DNA of 8,265 bases from Candidatus Bathyarchaeota archaeon (GCA_018396935.1 JAGTRA010000040.1:1-8265); one strand, 5' to 3'; positions 1 to 6,422 are shown, counted from the first letter of the stretch. Notes: generated by a model not told the origin, from the sequence alone. Translations and numbers: made by a program.

Positions 1-16
1 CCTTAAGTTCACGGCG

Positions 17-26
17 TAAATATTAA
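17..26 (+). promoter_or_regulatory. Candidate TATA box of the moaD-like gene
   Basis: The AT-rich run TAAATATTAA is centred about 26 bases before the ATG at 48. That is the usual archaeal distance from TATA centre to transcription start, so a start on or next to the ATG, giving a leaderless mRNA, would fit. This is inferred from spacing and composition only. No clear purine-rich BRE precedes it. Confidence 0.4.
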
Positions 27-47
27 TTTTAAGTTTTTCCTTTCACT

Positions 48-356
48 ATGCGGTGTATAGATTTGAAGGTTTTGGTGCGCTTCTTTACGGTACTTAGAGA
101 AATTGCAGGCAAGAAGGAGGATCTTCTAGAGTTTCCCGATGAGGATAAAGTAACAATAGAAATGGTGATAAATGAACTTGTAAGGAGGTATGGTGATAAA
201 TTTAAGGAGTACCTATACGACGATAGAACAGGAAATGTTAGAGATTTCCTCCAATTTCTGGTTAATGGCAGAAGTGCATCAACACTTCATGGATTGAAAA
301 CAACATTAAAGGATGGAGATATTTTAGCAATAATACCACCGGTAGGCGGAGGCTAA
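48..356 (+). CDS. moaD: MoaD/SAMP-like ubiquitin-fold sulfur carrier or modifier protein
   Basis: A small beta-grasp protein of 102 residues. The start (VLVRFFTVLREIAGKKE) and the end (DGDILAIIPPVGGG) match the archaeal MoaD family. The chain ends directly in diglycine, so no trimming is needed before adenylation by an E1-like enzyme. Family members act as thiocarboxylate sulfur donors for molybdopterin/tungstopterin synthesis or tRNA thiolation. In some archaea they are SAMP protein modifiers. The sequence cannot tell these roles apart, and no E1, MoaE or other cofactor gene is in the window. It is longer than a typical MoaD of about 80-90 residues, partly through the loop YLYDDRTGNVRDF. Start choice is open. 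ATG at 48 suits a leaderless message 26 bases after a TATA-like box. TTG at 63 would give MKVLVRFF, the usual family N-terminus, and has GGTG (52-55) seven bases upstream. The family call is firm; the specific role is not. Confidence 0.88.
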   Translation: MRCIDLKVLVRFFTVLREIAGKKEDLLEFPDEDKVTIEMVINELVRRYGDKFKEYLYDDRTGNVRDFLQFLVNGRSASTLHGLKTTLKDGDILAIIPPVGGG

Positions 357-408
357 CCCTCAACATTTTATAGATGAACCTCACTACTTCTTACACCATT
401 AAGCAACT

Positions 409-451
409 TTTACACCTAACCACCATCGCTCCTTAAATTTTTAGGTGTGAA
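409..451. promoter_or_regulatory. Dyad symmetry around the candidate promoter of the radical SAM gene
   Basis: ACACCTAA (412-419) and TTAGGTGT (441-448) are perfect inverted copies. With one G-T pair and two more A-T pairs outside them the arms reach 11 bases (409-419 and 441-451), around a 21-base centre. The centre and right arm contain CCTTAAATTTTTA (431-443), the best TATA-like run before the gene. TTACACC also recurs as a direct repeat at 391-397 and 410-416. A dimeric regulator binding over the promoter is the natural reading. A weak RNA hairpin after the moaD-like gene is the alternative. Its position relative to the genes is seen; its function is inferred. Confidence 0.4.
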
Positions 452-476
452 TTACGTTATCATTTATGGTCTTAAA

Positions 477-1577
477 ATGGGAAAATGCCTAGTATGCAAT
501 GAGAAGTCTCCTTTAATCTCGGGAAAATTAGGAATTTGCCTAAGTTGTATAAGAAGCAGGGTTGATGAAGCCCTATTAGTAGCAAAGAGGGTGCACTTTG
601 AAAGCCGGTCGGTTTATGGGTTGCCTCCAGAACCGCCTAAAGATCCGGACGGAATACCATGCGGCGGATGTGCAAATGAGTGCAAGATAGGGGAGGGAAA
701 AAGCGGTTTTTGTGGACTTGTTGAAAATGTTAATGGGCGATTAATACGTTATGGAGGAACAGCTGAAAGTGGCATATTAGAATGGTATTACGATAGCCTG
801 CCCACTAACTGCGTAAGTTGGTGGTTTTGCCCAGGGTGCACGGGTAGAGGTTACCCAAAATACGCCTATAAGCCTGAAGCAGAGTATGGCTACTACAACT
901 TGGCCATCTTCTATGGAGCATGTAGCTATGACTGCCTATTCTGCCAGAATTGGCATTTCCGCAACCTCTCAGCAAAACGCATGCCAGTCGTTAGCGCCAA
1001 AGCATTAGACGCACAAGTTTCGTGCATATGCTACTTTGGGGGAGATCCATCGCCTCAGATAATTCATTCCCTTGAAACAAGCCGCATAGCCCTAGAGAAT
1101 GCAGAAAAAGCTGGCAGAATATTACGCGTCTGCTGGGAGACAAATGGGTATATGAAACCCCAACTTGCAGAGAAAGCGGCGGAATACGCCATTAGTAGCG
1201 GGGGCAATATAAAATTTGATTTAAAGGCATGGAGTGAAGAATTAAATGTAGCCCTCTGTGGAGTCTCTAACAAGCCTGCTATTGAAAATTTTCTAAATAT
1301 TGGCAGGAAATTTTATGATAAACGCAGAGAGCTTCCCGTTTTATCAGCCAGCACATTACTTGTTCCAGGCTATGTAGACGCACCGGAAGTGGAGAATATC
1401 GCTAAGTTCATAAGTAGCATAGATCCTGAGATACCCTATACGCTCCTAGCATTTTACCCTTGCTATGTAATGAACGATTTACCTACAACAAGTCGGAAGC
1501 AAGCTGAAGAATGCTTTAAAGCTGCTCGAAGACATCTTACAAACGTTCGCATAGGCAACATCCACCTGCTATCATAG
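477..1577 (+). CDS. PflA-like radical SAM enzyme with N-terminal zinc-ribbon and extra cysteine clusters
   Basis: A radical SAM protein of 366 residues (numbered from the ATG at 477), of the COG1180/PflA-like group related to the AmmeMemoRadiSam enzymes. Its own N-terminal module has C4, C7, C21 and C24 (zinc-ribbon spacing). Next comes C62-x2-C65-x3-C69 with C79 in the family block NECKIGEGKSGFCGL, then C112, C118 and C121 (CVSWWFCPGC). The SAM-cluster motif is C149-x3-C153-x2-C156 followed by QNW. GGDP (188-191) and ETNG (221-224) fit the SAM-contacting strands of the barrel, and DLK (248-250) lies in a later strand. The C-terminus RIGNIHLL is typical of the group. It should make a 5'-deoxyadenosyl radical; the substrate is unknown. 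An in-frame GTG at 447 would add ten residues, but it lies inside the dyad and close to the TATA-like run, so ATG 477 is preferred. The last 6 bases overlap infB on the other strand. No glycyl-radical enzyme, AMMECR1 or Memo gene is nearby. Confidence 0.88.
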   Translation: MGKCLVCNEKSPLISGKLGICLSCIRSRVDEALLVAKRVHFESRSVYGLPPEPPKDPDGIPCGGCANECKIGEGKSGFCGLVENVNGRLIRYGGTAESGILEWYYDSLPTNCVSWWFCPGCTGRGYPKYAYKPEAEYGYYNLAIFYGACSYDCLFCQNWHFRNLSAKRMPVVSAKALDAQVSCICYFGGDPSPQIIHSLETSRIALENAEKAGRILRVCWETNGYMKPQLAEKAAEYAISSGGNIKFDLKAWSEELNVALCGVSNKPAIENFLNIGRKFYDKRRELPVLSASTLLVPGYVDAPEVENIAKFISSIDPEIPYTLLAFYPCYVMNDLPTTSRKQAEECFKAARRHLTNVRIGNIHLLS

Positions 1578-3353
1578 ACCCCAGAATGGTATGTTTTTCT
1601 TCCTTAGTTCAATATACTCTTTCAAAACTTCCTGTTCCTCGGGAGTAAGCTTATCAAAAAACTTTTCAAGGAGTAGCTTAGCATGAGCTTCAGGCACCTT
1701 AACGTAGAGGACATCATTTTCGAAAATATGCCTACCAACAATAGGCTTATTGAGGCTTATGGCAACTTGCATGCCTTGGTTTGCTTCTGGTATAGCTTGC
1801 CCCTTATCCTGAATCTGCATGATTTCGCCAATATCTTCCCCATCCTCAGCACGGATTAACGTTAACTTGGGCATTATCTTTCCAGCTAAAACCTCCACCC
1901 CAACTATAGCTGGTTTAGCCCTCCGAAATACATACCCCTCAAGGATGCGTATTTTTGCAGGCTTAATAAGTGAGGCGAATTCCTGCTCAATCCTAGCCTC
2001 TCGCTGGCTTTTAAACCATGAAAGATAGTTGTCTATTAAGTGATAAATCACCTTTTCCTGGAATATTTTTACCCCCTTGCTTTTCGCCTCCTCTTCGGCA
2101 TCTGGAAGTACCTTAACATTGAATGCTAAAACCACACCATACAAGGGCTCATGCTCTTTAACCACCGAAGCCTCAGTTACGTCTCTCTTAGAGACGTCGC
2201 CGACGTCAGCCAGCCTAATGGGGATATTGTTACGGCGGAGATGTTCAGCAATAGCCTCTAAAGAGCCTAAAGTATCAGCCTTTAGGACAACACCATCCGT
2301 ATCTGTAGCTATTCTTATACGTTCAATCTCTTCAGCTACAAGCCTAATATAATCATCAGGCGATTCACCCTCAGCCACCGCGTATAATGGTGCGCCAGCT
2401 AGTACGCCCTCCAAATCAGGAGCCACTATCTTAACGCCGGCAGCAGCTGAAACAGATTCTACAGTTGTAAATCTATCCCTAGGATCTCTAATTTCATCTA
2501 ATGGTTTAGGGACAAGAATGGCGCGTACGCGGGTTACAATAGGCTTTTCTTTACCTCCAATAACTATCAAGTCGTCTCTTCGAAGAACCCCATCATAAAT
2601 TATGGCGTTCACAGTTAACCCTAAACCCGGCTCTTCCTTAACTTCTAAAACCGTGCCCTTGGCAGGTCCACCGGTTATCTGCAAGCGCTTAGTTAAGTAT
2701 TGCTGTGTTAAACCTACAAGAACGGCAATAAGCTCGACTATACCCTCACCGGTTTTAGCGCTCGTAGGGACTATAGCAACTGTGCGCGTGAAATCCTTAA
2801 TGCGGTCAAATCGATCCGCTCTAAACCCAAGGCGGGAGAAAACCCCGATTATTTCGTATATACGATTGTCTAAAGCATCCCGTACATGTGGATCCTGAAG
2901 CTGATATGCCTTTAAGAAAGGGGCGTCAGGATGGGATTTCCACCCTGGGATTCTATCAATTTTATTAGCAGCCACTATGAAGGGCGTTTTACGCGCCTTC
3001 AAAATTTCAATACACTCATAAGTTTGAGCCTCAAAACCCTTAAGGATATCAATTACAAGTATAGCTATATCAGCTACACTTCCTCCCCGCTTACGCAGAT
3101 TTGCAAAAGCTTCATGTCCTGGAGTGTCAATAATCAGTAAGCCTGGAATTTTGATTTCAGCTTTTAGGGCTGAAAGCAGCGGTCCAACCATCTGCTTAAG
3201 AGTATCTACAGGAAAGAAGCTAGCGCCTATGTGTTGAGTCATACCACCGATTTCTCGAGCCTGTACACTTGTTTTTCTAATCTTGTCTAAAAGCGAAGTT
3301 TTACCCGTGTCTACATGACCGAGAACGCAAACAATTGGTTGGCGAATAGACAT
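1572..3353 (-). CDS. infB: Translation initiation factor aIF5B (IF2-like GTPase)
   Basis: Archaeal/eukaryotic-type IF2 of 593 residues, normal length for aIF5B, which lacks the long eukaryotic N-terminal extension. This GTPase promotes joining of ribosomal subunits with initiator tRNA in place. Motifs are complete: G1 GHVDTGKT (12-19), switch I GGMTQHIGA with T39, G3 DTPGH (76-80, with the catalytic His80), G4 NKID (130-133) and G5 SAK (198-200). Domain II spans about 225-330, domain III about 345-440 and domain IV about 455-555. The C-terminal helices end in IPFWGL, as in the family. No intein interrupts the P-loop. Position 16 is Thr, as in eukaryotic eIF5B (VDTGKT), where many archaea have His. 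The ATG at 3353 gives the expected N-terminus, but three out-of-frame or stopped ATGs lie within 18 bases upstream. The 3' end overlaps the convergent radical SAM gene by 6 bases. Confidence 0.97.
   Translation of the reverse strand: MSIRQPIVCVLGHVDTGKTSLLDKIRKTSVQAREIGGMTQHIGASFFPVDTLKQMVGPLLSALKAEIKIPGLLIIDTPGHEAFANLRKRGGSVADIAILVIDILKGFEAQTYECIEILKARKTPFIVAANKIDRIPGWKSHPDAPFLKAYQLQDPHVRDALDNRIYEIIGVFSRLGFRADRFDRIKDFTRTVAIVPTSAKTGEGIVELIAVLVGLTQQYLTKRLQITGGPAKGTVLEVKEEPGLGLTVNAIIYDGVLRRDDLIVIGGKEKPIVTRVRAILVPKPLDEIRDPRDRFTTVESVSAAAGVKIVAPDLEGVLAGAPLYAVAEGESPDDYIRLVAEEIERIRIATDTDGVVLKADTLGSLEAIAEHLRRNNIPIRLADVGDVSKRDVTEASVVKEHEPLYGVVLAFNVKVLPDAEEEAKSKGVKIFQEKVIYHLIDNYLSWFKSQREARIEQEFASLIKPAKIRILEGYVFRRAKPAIVGVEVLAGKIMPKLTLIRAEDGEDIGEIMQIQDKGQAIPEANQGMQVAISLNKPIVGRHIFENDVLYVKVPEAHAKLLLEKFFDKLTPEEQEVLKEYIELRKKNIPFWGL
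2179..2197. repeat. Perfect 8-bp inverted repeat inside infB
   Basis: ACGTCTCT (2179-2186) and AGAGACGT (2190-2197) are perfect inverted copies separated by three bases. They could form a tight hairpin in the infB message. The second arm runs straight into two GACGTC palindromes (2193-2198 and 2202-2207) separated by GCC. The stretch encodes the domain III segment around ADVGDVSKRDVTE, where repeated GDV/RDV codons partly explain the symmetry. One such stem in a window this size is not far above chance, so function is doubtful. Confidence 0.35.
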
Positions 3354-3400
3354 GATACATCATCTTTCCATAGTAGCAAATAAGGCAAACCTCATCGCAC

Positions 3401-3408
3401 TAAATAAA
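3401..3408 (-). promoter_or_regulatory. Candidate TATA box of infB
   Basis: On the minus strand TTTATTTA lies at 3408-3401, in the gap between the small membrane protein gene and infB. Its centre is about 51 bases before the infB ATG. A start about 26 bases downstream, near 3378, would leave a leader of about 25 bases carrying the GATGAT Shine-Dalgarno-like sequence. If real, infB has its own promoter and is not only read through from upstream. This is inferred from composition and spacing. Confidence 0.4.
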
Positions 3409-3442
3409 CCCTACCATTTGATAAACAATTAGTTAGACGTCG

Positions 3443-3643
3443 TCAAGTCTCTATCTTAGCTATAACCATTAAAAGCCCAATAATCACTAAAGCAAAACTT
3501 AGAAAAGCAAACAACCCGGTATAAATGCTTAAAACATCACTACTTGTGAATGTAAAGTAGGCGAAAACAGCTCCTACTATGAAAAGTATAAAACCGAAAA
3601 ATCTTAAAGCTGCAGTTACATTAGGGCTTTTACCAAGACTCAT
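3443..3643 (-). CDS. Small two-helix membrane protein, unknown function
   Basis: A 66-residue protein that I do not recognise. It has a short polar N-terminus (MSLGKSPNVTA), a hydrophobic helix at about 12-32 (LRFFGFILFIVGAVFAYF), a short polar turn SSDVLS at about 34-39, and a second helix at about 40-62 ending in AKIET. This is the pattern of a helical hairpin membrane protein. By the positive-inside rule the lysine/arginine-bearing N-terminus and the C-terminus would both face the cytoplasm. The ATG at 3643 has a well-spaced Shine-Dalgarno-like GAGGGT six bases upstream, and the hydrophobic pattern is uninterrupted, so I regard it as a real gene. It lies 61 bases after top6A and 89 bases before infB on the same strand. 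Cotranscription with top6A is possible. No catalytic or metal-binding residues are visible. Confidence 0.72.
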   Translation of the reverse strand: MSLGKSPNVTAALRFFGFILFIVGAVFAYFTFTSSDVLSIYTGLFAFLSFALVIIGLLMVIAKIET

Positions 3644-3649
3644 CAGGCG

Positions 3650-3655
3650 ACCCTC
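3650..3655 (-). promoter_or_regulatory. Ribosome binding site of the small membrane protein gene
   Basis: On the minus strand GAGGGT ends six bases before the ATG at 3643. This is a good fit to the archaeal anti-Shine-Dalgarno and to normal spacing, and it supports both the coding status and the start of this small gene. Confidence 0.55.
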
Positions 3656-3704
3656 AATGACGAGTCTTTAATTGACATCTTGAAGCTATTTTAATTTTCC
3701 TAGC

Positions 3705-4796
3705 CTATTTAGTTTGTTCCAGCTTTGCAGGGAGATATTCATCAACAATATAGGTTAAACCATAGCGGCTGAAAGCCTCTTGCTCAGCCTTTCGCCTTAT
3801 CTTGAGGAAGGTGTTAATCTCCCGCTGCCATAGAGGATCATTTTGATATCTTGGATCTCTTTGAAGTTCATATAGCCTCTTAATATCTATTTCGTCAAGG
3901 GGGTCTGTTGGCAACTTATAATTTACTATGTCAGTAGCCCATACACCACTCCACTTAGCATCAGGAGTCGTCAAGTCCCTAAGGTGAGCTGCATTAGCTG
4001 AGCCGGAGATTATAACCATGGCAATATGCATGCCCCAAGGGTCACCGTCTGTGAATATGTAAACTGGAAGCTTTAACTCTCTATTTAATCTCCTTATAAA
4101 GTGGCGTGTTGCCCGAGGAGCTTGCCCCGCTGTAAGTACGAGAATGGCGTTAAAACGTTTATGGACATTTTCCTCTATAAATCGTGTGAAAAGGCCGCCC
4201 TTCTCGATTGCAATAACTTTATCTGCTGAGGTTTCAACAAACTCGGCGGAGGTTAAAGCGGGACCTATCATTACACCGTCCGGGTGTGAAGTTAGGTTTA
4301 GGGTTTTACCTTCGTAGCCTGGGACGGTATACCTTATTGTCAGGTCTCCAAACACAGCTGACCTTTCCTCAGGGAATATGTTAAAATCCTCTCTAGAGAA
4401 GCCTAAAACAGTTTCAAGATCTGTAATTATATTATTCGACTCCTGCTGGTCTTTAAAGCTCATCTCATATGCTTGGGCTGAATAGTAAACATCTCTAAGG
4501 GTTGACGTTTTTCTCTGAGAGGTGAGCTCGTAGGAAAATAGTGCAGCCCAAATGAGCTGAGTGAAAGACCTTAAGTGACGGATATTTCTAACGCTTCGTC
4601 TAACTCTCTTGTCGCCTAAAACATACTGCCGTAGCTTGGTATCATAGTAAATGTTTTCTATTGACCGGCTCGGCATCTCAATAGACGGGAAGATCCCCTT
4701 ATCTAGCTGTTCATAGATTTCTTCACCCAGCCGTCTTAACCTTTCTAAGACGACCTTTCTCCTCTCAACAACGCTTCCAGCACTATTCGAGTTCAA
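3705..4796 (-). CDS. top6A: DNA topoisomerase VI subunit A (Spo11-like)
   Basis: The DNA-cleaving subunit of the type IIB topoisomerase, 363 residues, a usual length. It makes a two-base-staggered double-strand break through a covalent tyrosine and pairs with Top6B as A2B2. The winged-helix (5Y-CAP) domain covers about 70-150 and holds LRDVYYSAQ. By alignment with Spo11 the nucleophile is the second tyrosine, Y105. The Toprim domain follows with E198 (VIAIEKGG) and the DGD motif D250/D252 (IFTDGDPWG), the Mg2+-binding acidic residues. The C-terminus (EQEAFSRYGLTYIVDEYLPAKL) matches the family. The start appears to be TTG at 4796, 14 bases inside the end of top6B. No in-frame ATG occurs before M41, and GAGGAG lies upstream. 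This arrangement implies translational coupling, which suits a fixed subunit ratio. All catalytic residues are present. Confidence 0.97.
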   Translation of the reverse strand: MNSNSAGSVVERRKVVLERLRRLGEEIYEQLDKGIFPSIEMPSRSIENIYYDTKLRQYVLGDKRVRRSVRNIRHLRSFTQLIWAALFSYELTSQRKTSTLRDVYYSAQAYEMSFKDQQESNNIITDLETVLGFSREDFNIFPEERSAVFGDLTIRYTVPGYEGKTLNLTSHPDGVMIGPALTSAEFVETSADKVIAIEKGGLFTRFIEENVHKRFNAILVLTAGQAPRATRHFIRRLNRELKLPVYIFTDGDPWGMHIAMVIISGSANAAHLRDLTTPDAKWSGVWATDIVNYKLPTDPLDEIDIKRLYELQRDPRYQNDPLWQREINTFLKIRRKAEQEAFSRYGLTYIVDEYLPAKLEQTK

Positions 4797-6303
4797 GCCG
4801 GCTCACACTCCTCAAAAGTTTCTCTATATCTGGAGGCTTCTCTTTACCTGCAAGCTTGGTTGAAAACTGAGCTATTTTCGGCAGATACCTGCTGAAAACG
4901 CCCATTCTCTTTTTTTCTCTATTCACATGCTCTTTCTTAGATAGGAAACGCTGAAGCTGCCTCGCAACCTCCCTTAGGGCGTTAGCTATTTCTCTACGAA
5001 CCTCTGGCCTATCAGCTATAAACTCCTTCCCAACAGTTTTGTATGGAACCTTTGTGCTGCATATATGTACAACTATGGCTATGGGCATGTCTGGAGTAAC
5101 CTTATACCTTCGCCAATTCATCGAGTTTATGACCTTAGTAGCTACGTCGCTTGCTTCATCATACAGTAGAGGGATCCTATTTGCAAATCGATAGAGTAGA
5201 AACTGGCCTTTTGCCGGTATTTCCCCACCATAAGCTATAGCCGCTTCAACTATAAAAGGGTGCCCAGAATATGTGGCAGGCTTCCGTTGGTGAACAGCTA
5301 CGAACTCAGGCTTAAGCTCCTTAAGGATCCCTGTCCTAAGTAGCTCCTCGCCTAAAGGCGATAGGCAACTCGCATCTGGAGGTATAAACTCCTTAAACTC
5401 CTTAAGCTTCTGAGCTAATCTAACAACTTCCTCGTGGGAGAGCTTCTTTGGGTTTTTAGATGCATCAATGCCACTGAATTCCAAAAACTTCTCAGCAGTC
5501 TTCCGCCCAACCCTATGGAAGTGATTCCTTAAGAAATCAAGCATGTTCTCATGGGGGGTTATCTGTATCAGACGCTGAAGAAGCTCTACATCAACTCCAT
5601 AGGGGTGGGGTAATGTCTCTTTAGGAGGCTCAGGCATAACGGTTGTGGCGCGAGTGAACCTATAGAGTCTACCTCTCGGGTCTACAAAAGTTAAATTAGC
5701 ATATGGATTAACAATCGCAGTCTGCTTGAAATACTCTATAATTTTAGGCATCGCCCTGAAGTAGTCGCCTTCAAGGGCGAATTCAACAATGGTTCCACGC
5801 CAACCACTCTTATTGAGGAGTACTTTACGATCCATAATTATGGGGCGATTTCGCTGAATATCTATCATTATCTTGAACATGAAGATGTGCGTGGAGCCTG
5901 TGCTAGAAATTATGGTGGCTGGTTCATGGGCTGTTATTTGCCCATAAAGTATCGCCATCTTACCTCCAAGCCCAAAAGTGCCCCTCTGCTGCTTCAGCTT
6001 ATACTTGGAACCATAGAGAACTTGACCGAAGGCTAAGGGAATATGCCTGGGAGGTATCCCTGTCCCATTGTCCTCAACGCGAAGCCTGTAAATCTGTGTC
6101 TCCTTGCTTACGTTTTTTTCAAAGGATAAACGCACGTAAATATCTGGTGGAACCATTATGCTTTCAGCTGCATCCAACGAGTTCTCCACAAGCTCCCTTA
6201 TAGCGGCAAATATGGCTCTTGAGGGGTTAGAAAAGCCTGCTATGTCACGATTGCGATAGAAAAAGTCGGAAGCACTTATTTCCTCAAAGGTCGCCTCTGA
6301 CAC
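4783..6303 (-). CDS. top6B: DNA topoisomerase VI subunit B (GHKL ATPase)
   Basis: The ATP-driven clamp subunit of topoisomerase VI. Positions are given for the longer 512-residue reading from GTG 6321; subtract six for the GTG 6303 start chosen here (506 residues). The GHKL ATPase domain has the N box ELVENSLDA (E43, N47), the DNGTGIP loop (84-90) and the glycine-rich lid GTFGLGGKMA (114-123). A helix-two-turn-helix region spans about 240-320. The transducer domain follows, with NRIPLLYD (381-388) and the lysine-rich STKVPYKTVGKE (422-433) that senses the gamma-phosphate in this family. A basic helical tail ends the chain; there is no Ig-like extension. GTG 6303 gives MSEATFEEISASDFF, which matches the length of family N-termini, and GGTGGAG lies four bases upstream. 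GTG 6321 is part of a GGTGAT motif, but it sits 26 bases after a TATA-like box, so a leaderless start there cannot be excluded. It precedes and overlaps top6A, as in many archaea. Confidence 0.97.
   Translation of the reverse strand: MSEATFEEISASDFFYRNRDIAGFSNPSRAIFAAIRELVENSLDAAESIMVPPDIYVRLSFEKNVSKETQIYRLRVEDNGTGIPPRHIPLAFGQVLYGSKYKLKQQRGTFGLGGKMAILYGQITAHEPATIISSTGSTHIFMFKIMIDIQRNRPIIMDRKVLLNKSGWRGTIVEFALEGDYFRAMPKIIEYFKQTAIVNPYANLTFVDPRGRLYRFTRATTVMPEPPKETLPHPYGVDVELLQRLIQITPHENMLDFLRNHFHRVGRKTAEKFLEFSGIDASKNPKKLSHEEVVRLAQKLKEFKEFIPPDASCLSPLGEELLRTGILKELKPEFVAVHQRKPATYSGHPFIVEAAIAYGGEIPAKGQFLLYRFANRIPLLYDEASDVATKVINSMNWRRYKVTPDMPIAIVVHICSTKVPYKTVGKEFIADRPEVRREIANALREVARQLQRFLSKKEHVNREKKRMGVFSRYLPKIAQFSTKLAGKEKPPDIEKLLRSVSRLELE
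4808..4813 (-). promoter_or_regulatory. Ribosome binding site of top6A, inside top6B
   Basis: On the minus strand GAGGAG lies 11 bases before the TTG start of top6A, within the last codons of top6B. The spacing is a little long, so coupling to termination of top6B probably helps the ribosome reach this weak start. Confidence 0.4.
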
Positions 6304-6307
6304 TCGT

Positions 6308-6353
6308 CTCCACCAAATCACCTTTTACGTATACGCCGCCTATTCTTTAACTT
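6308..6353 (-). promoter_or_regulatory. top6B promoter and start region
   Basis: On the minus strand an AT-rich run (AAGTTAAAGAATA, 6353-6341) is the best TATA candidate. It is followed by an 8-base palindrome CGTATACG (6328-6335), then GGTGAT (6322-6317) and GGTGGAG (6314-6308). Both GGTG motifs match the archaeal Shine-Dalgarno. GGTGGAG is four bases from GTG 6303, whereas GGTGAT contains GTG 6321. The rest of the rli1-top6B gap (to 6422) is AT-rich, with no ORF and no clear U-tract terminator. Confidence 0.4.
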
Positions 6354-6422
6354 AACTATGCCAAGCATGAATAAGCGAATAATGGAATAACTGCTTAAAC
6401 CATAAACATTCCAAGTTAAACT

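Noticed and set aside
447..476. GTG at 447 as the start of the radical SAM gene
   Set aside because: It lies inside the right arm of the dyad and only about ten bases from the TATA-like run, and the extra residues look unlike the family. ATG 477 begins directly at the zinc-ribbon module.
477..1577. Radical SAM gene as MoaA, partner of the MoaD-like gene
   Set aside because: MoaA has its SAM cluster near the N-terminus, a second C-terminal cysteine cluster and a C-terminal GG. This protein has the SAM cluster at residue 149, the family block NECKIGEGKSGFCGL and the ending IHLLS.
3308..3340. Intein in the aIF5B P-loop, a known insertion hotspot
   Set aside because: The P-loop and the rest of the GTPase domain read through without interruption, and total length is normal.
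3440..3977. 11-base repeat GTCGTCAAGTC at 3440 and 3967
   Set aside because: One copy is coding sequence in top6A. A repeat this short is expected by chance in a window of this size.
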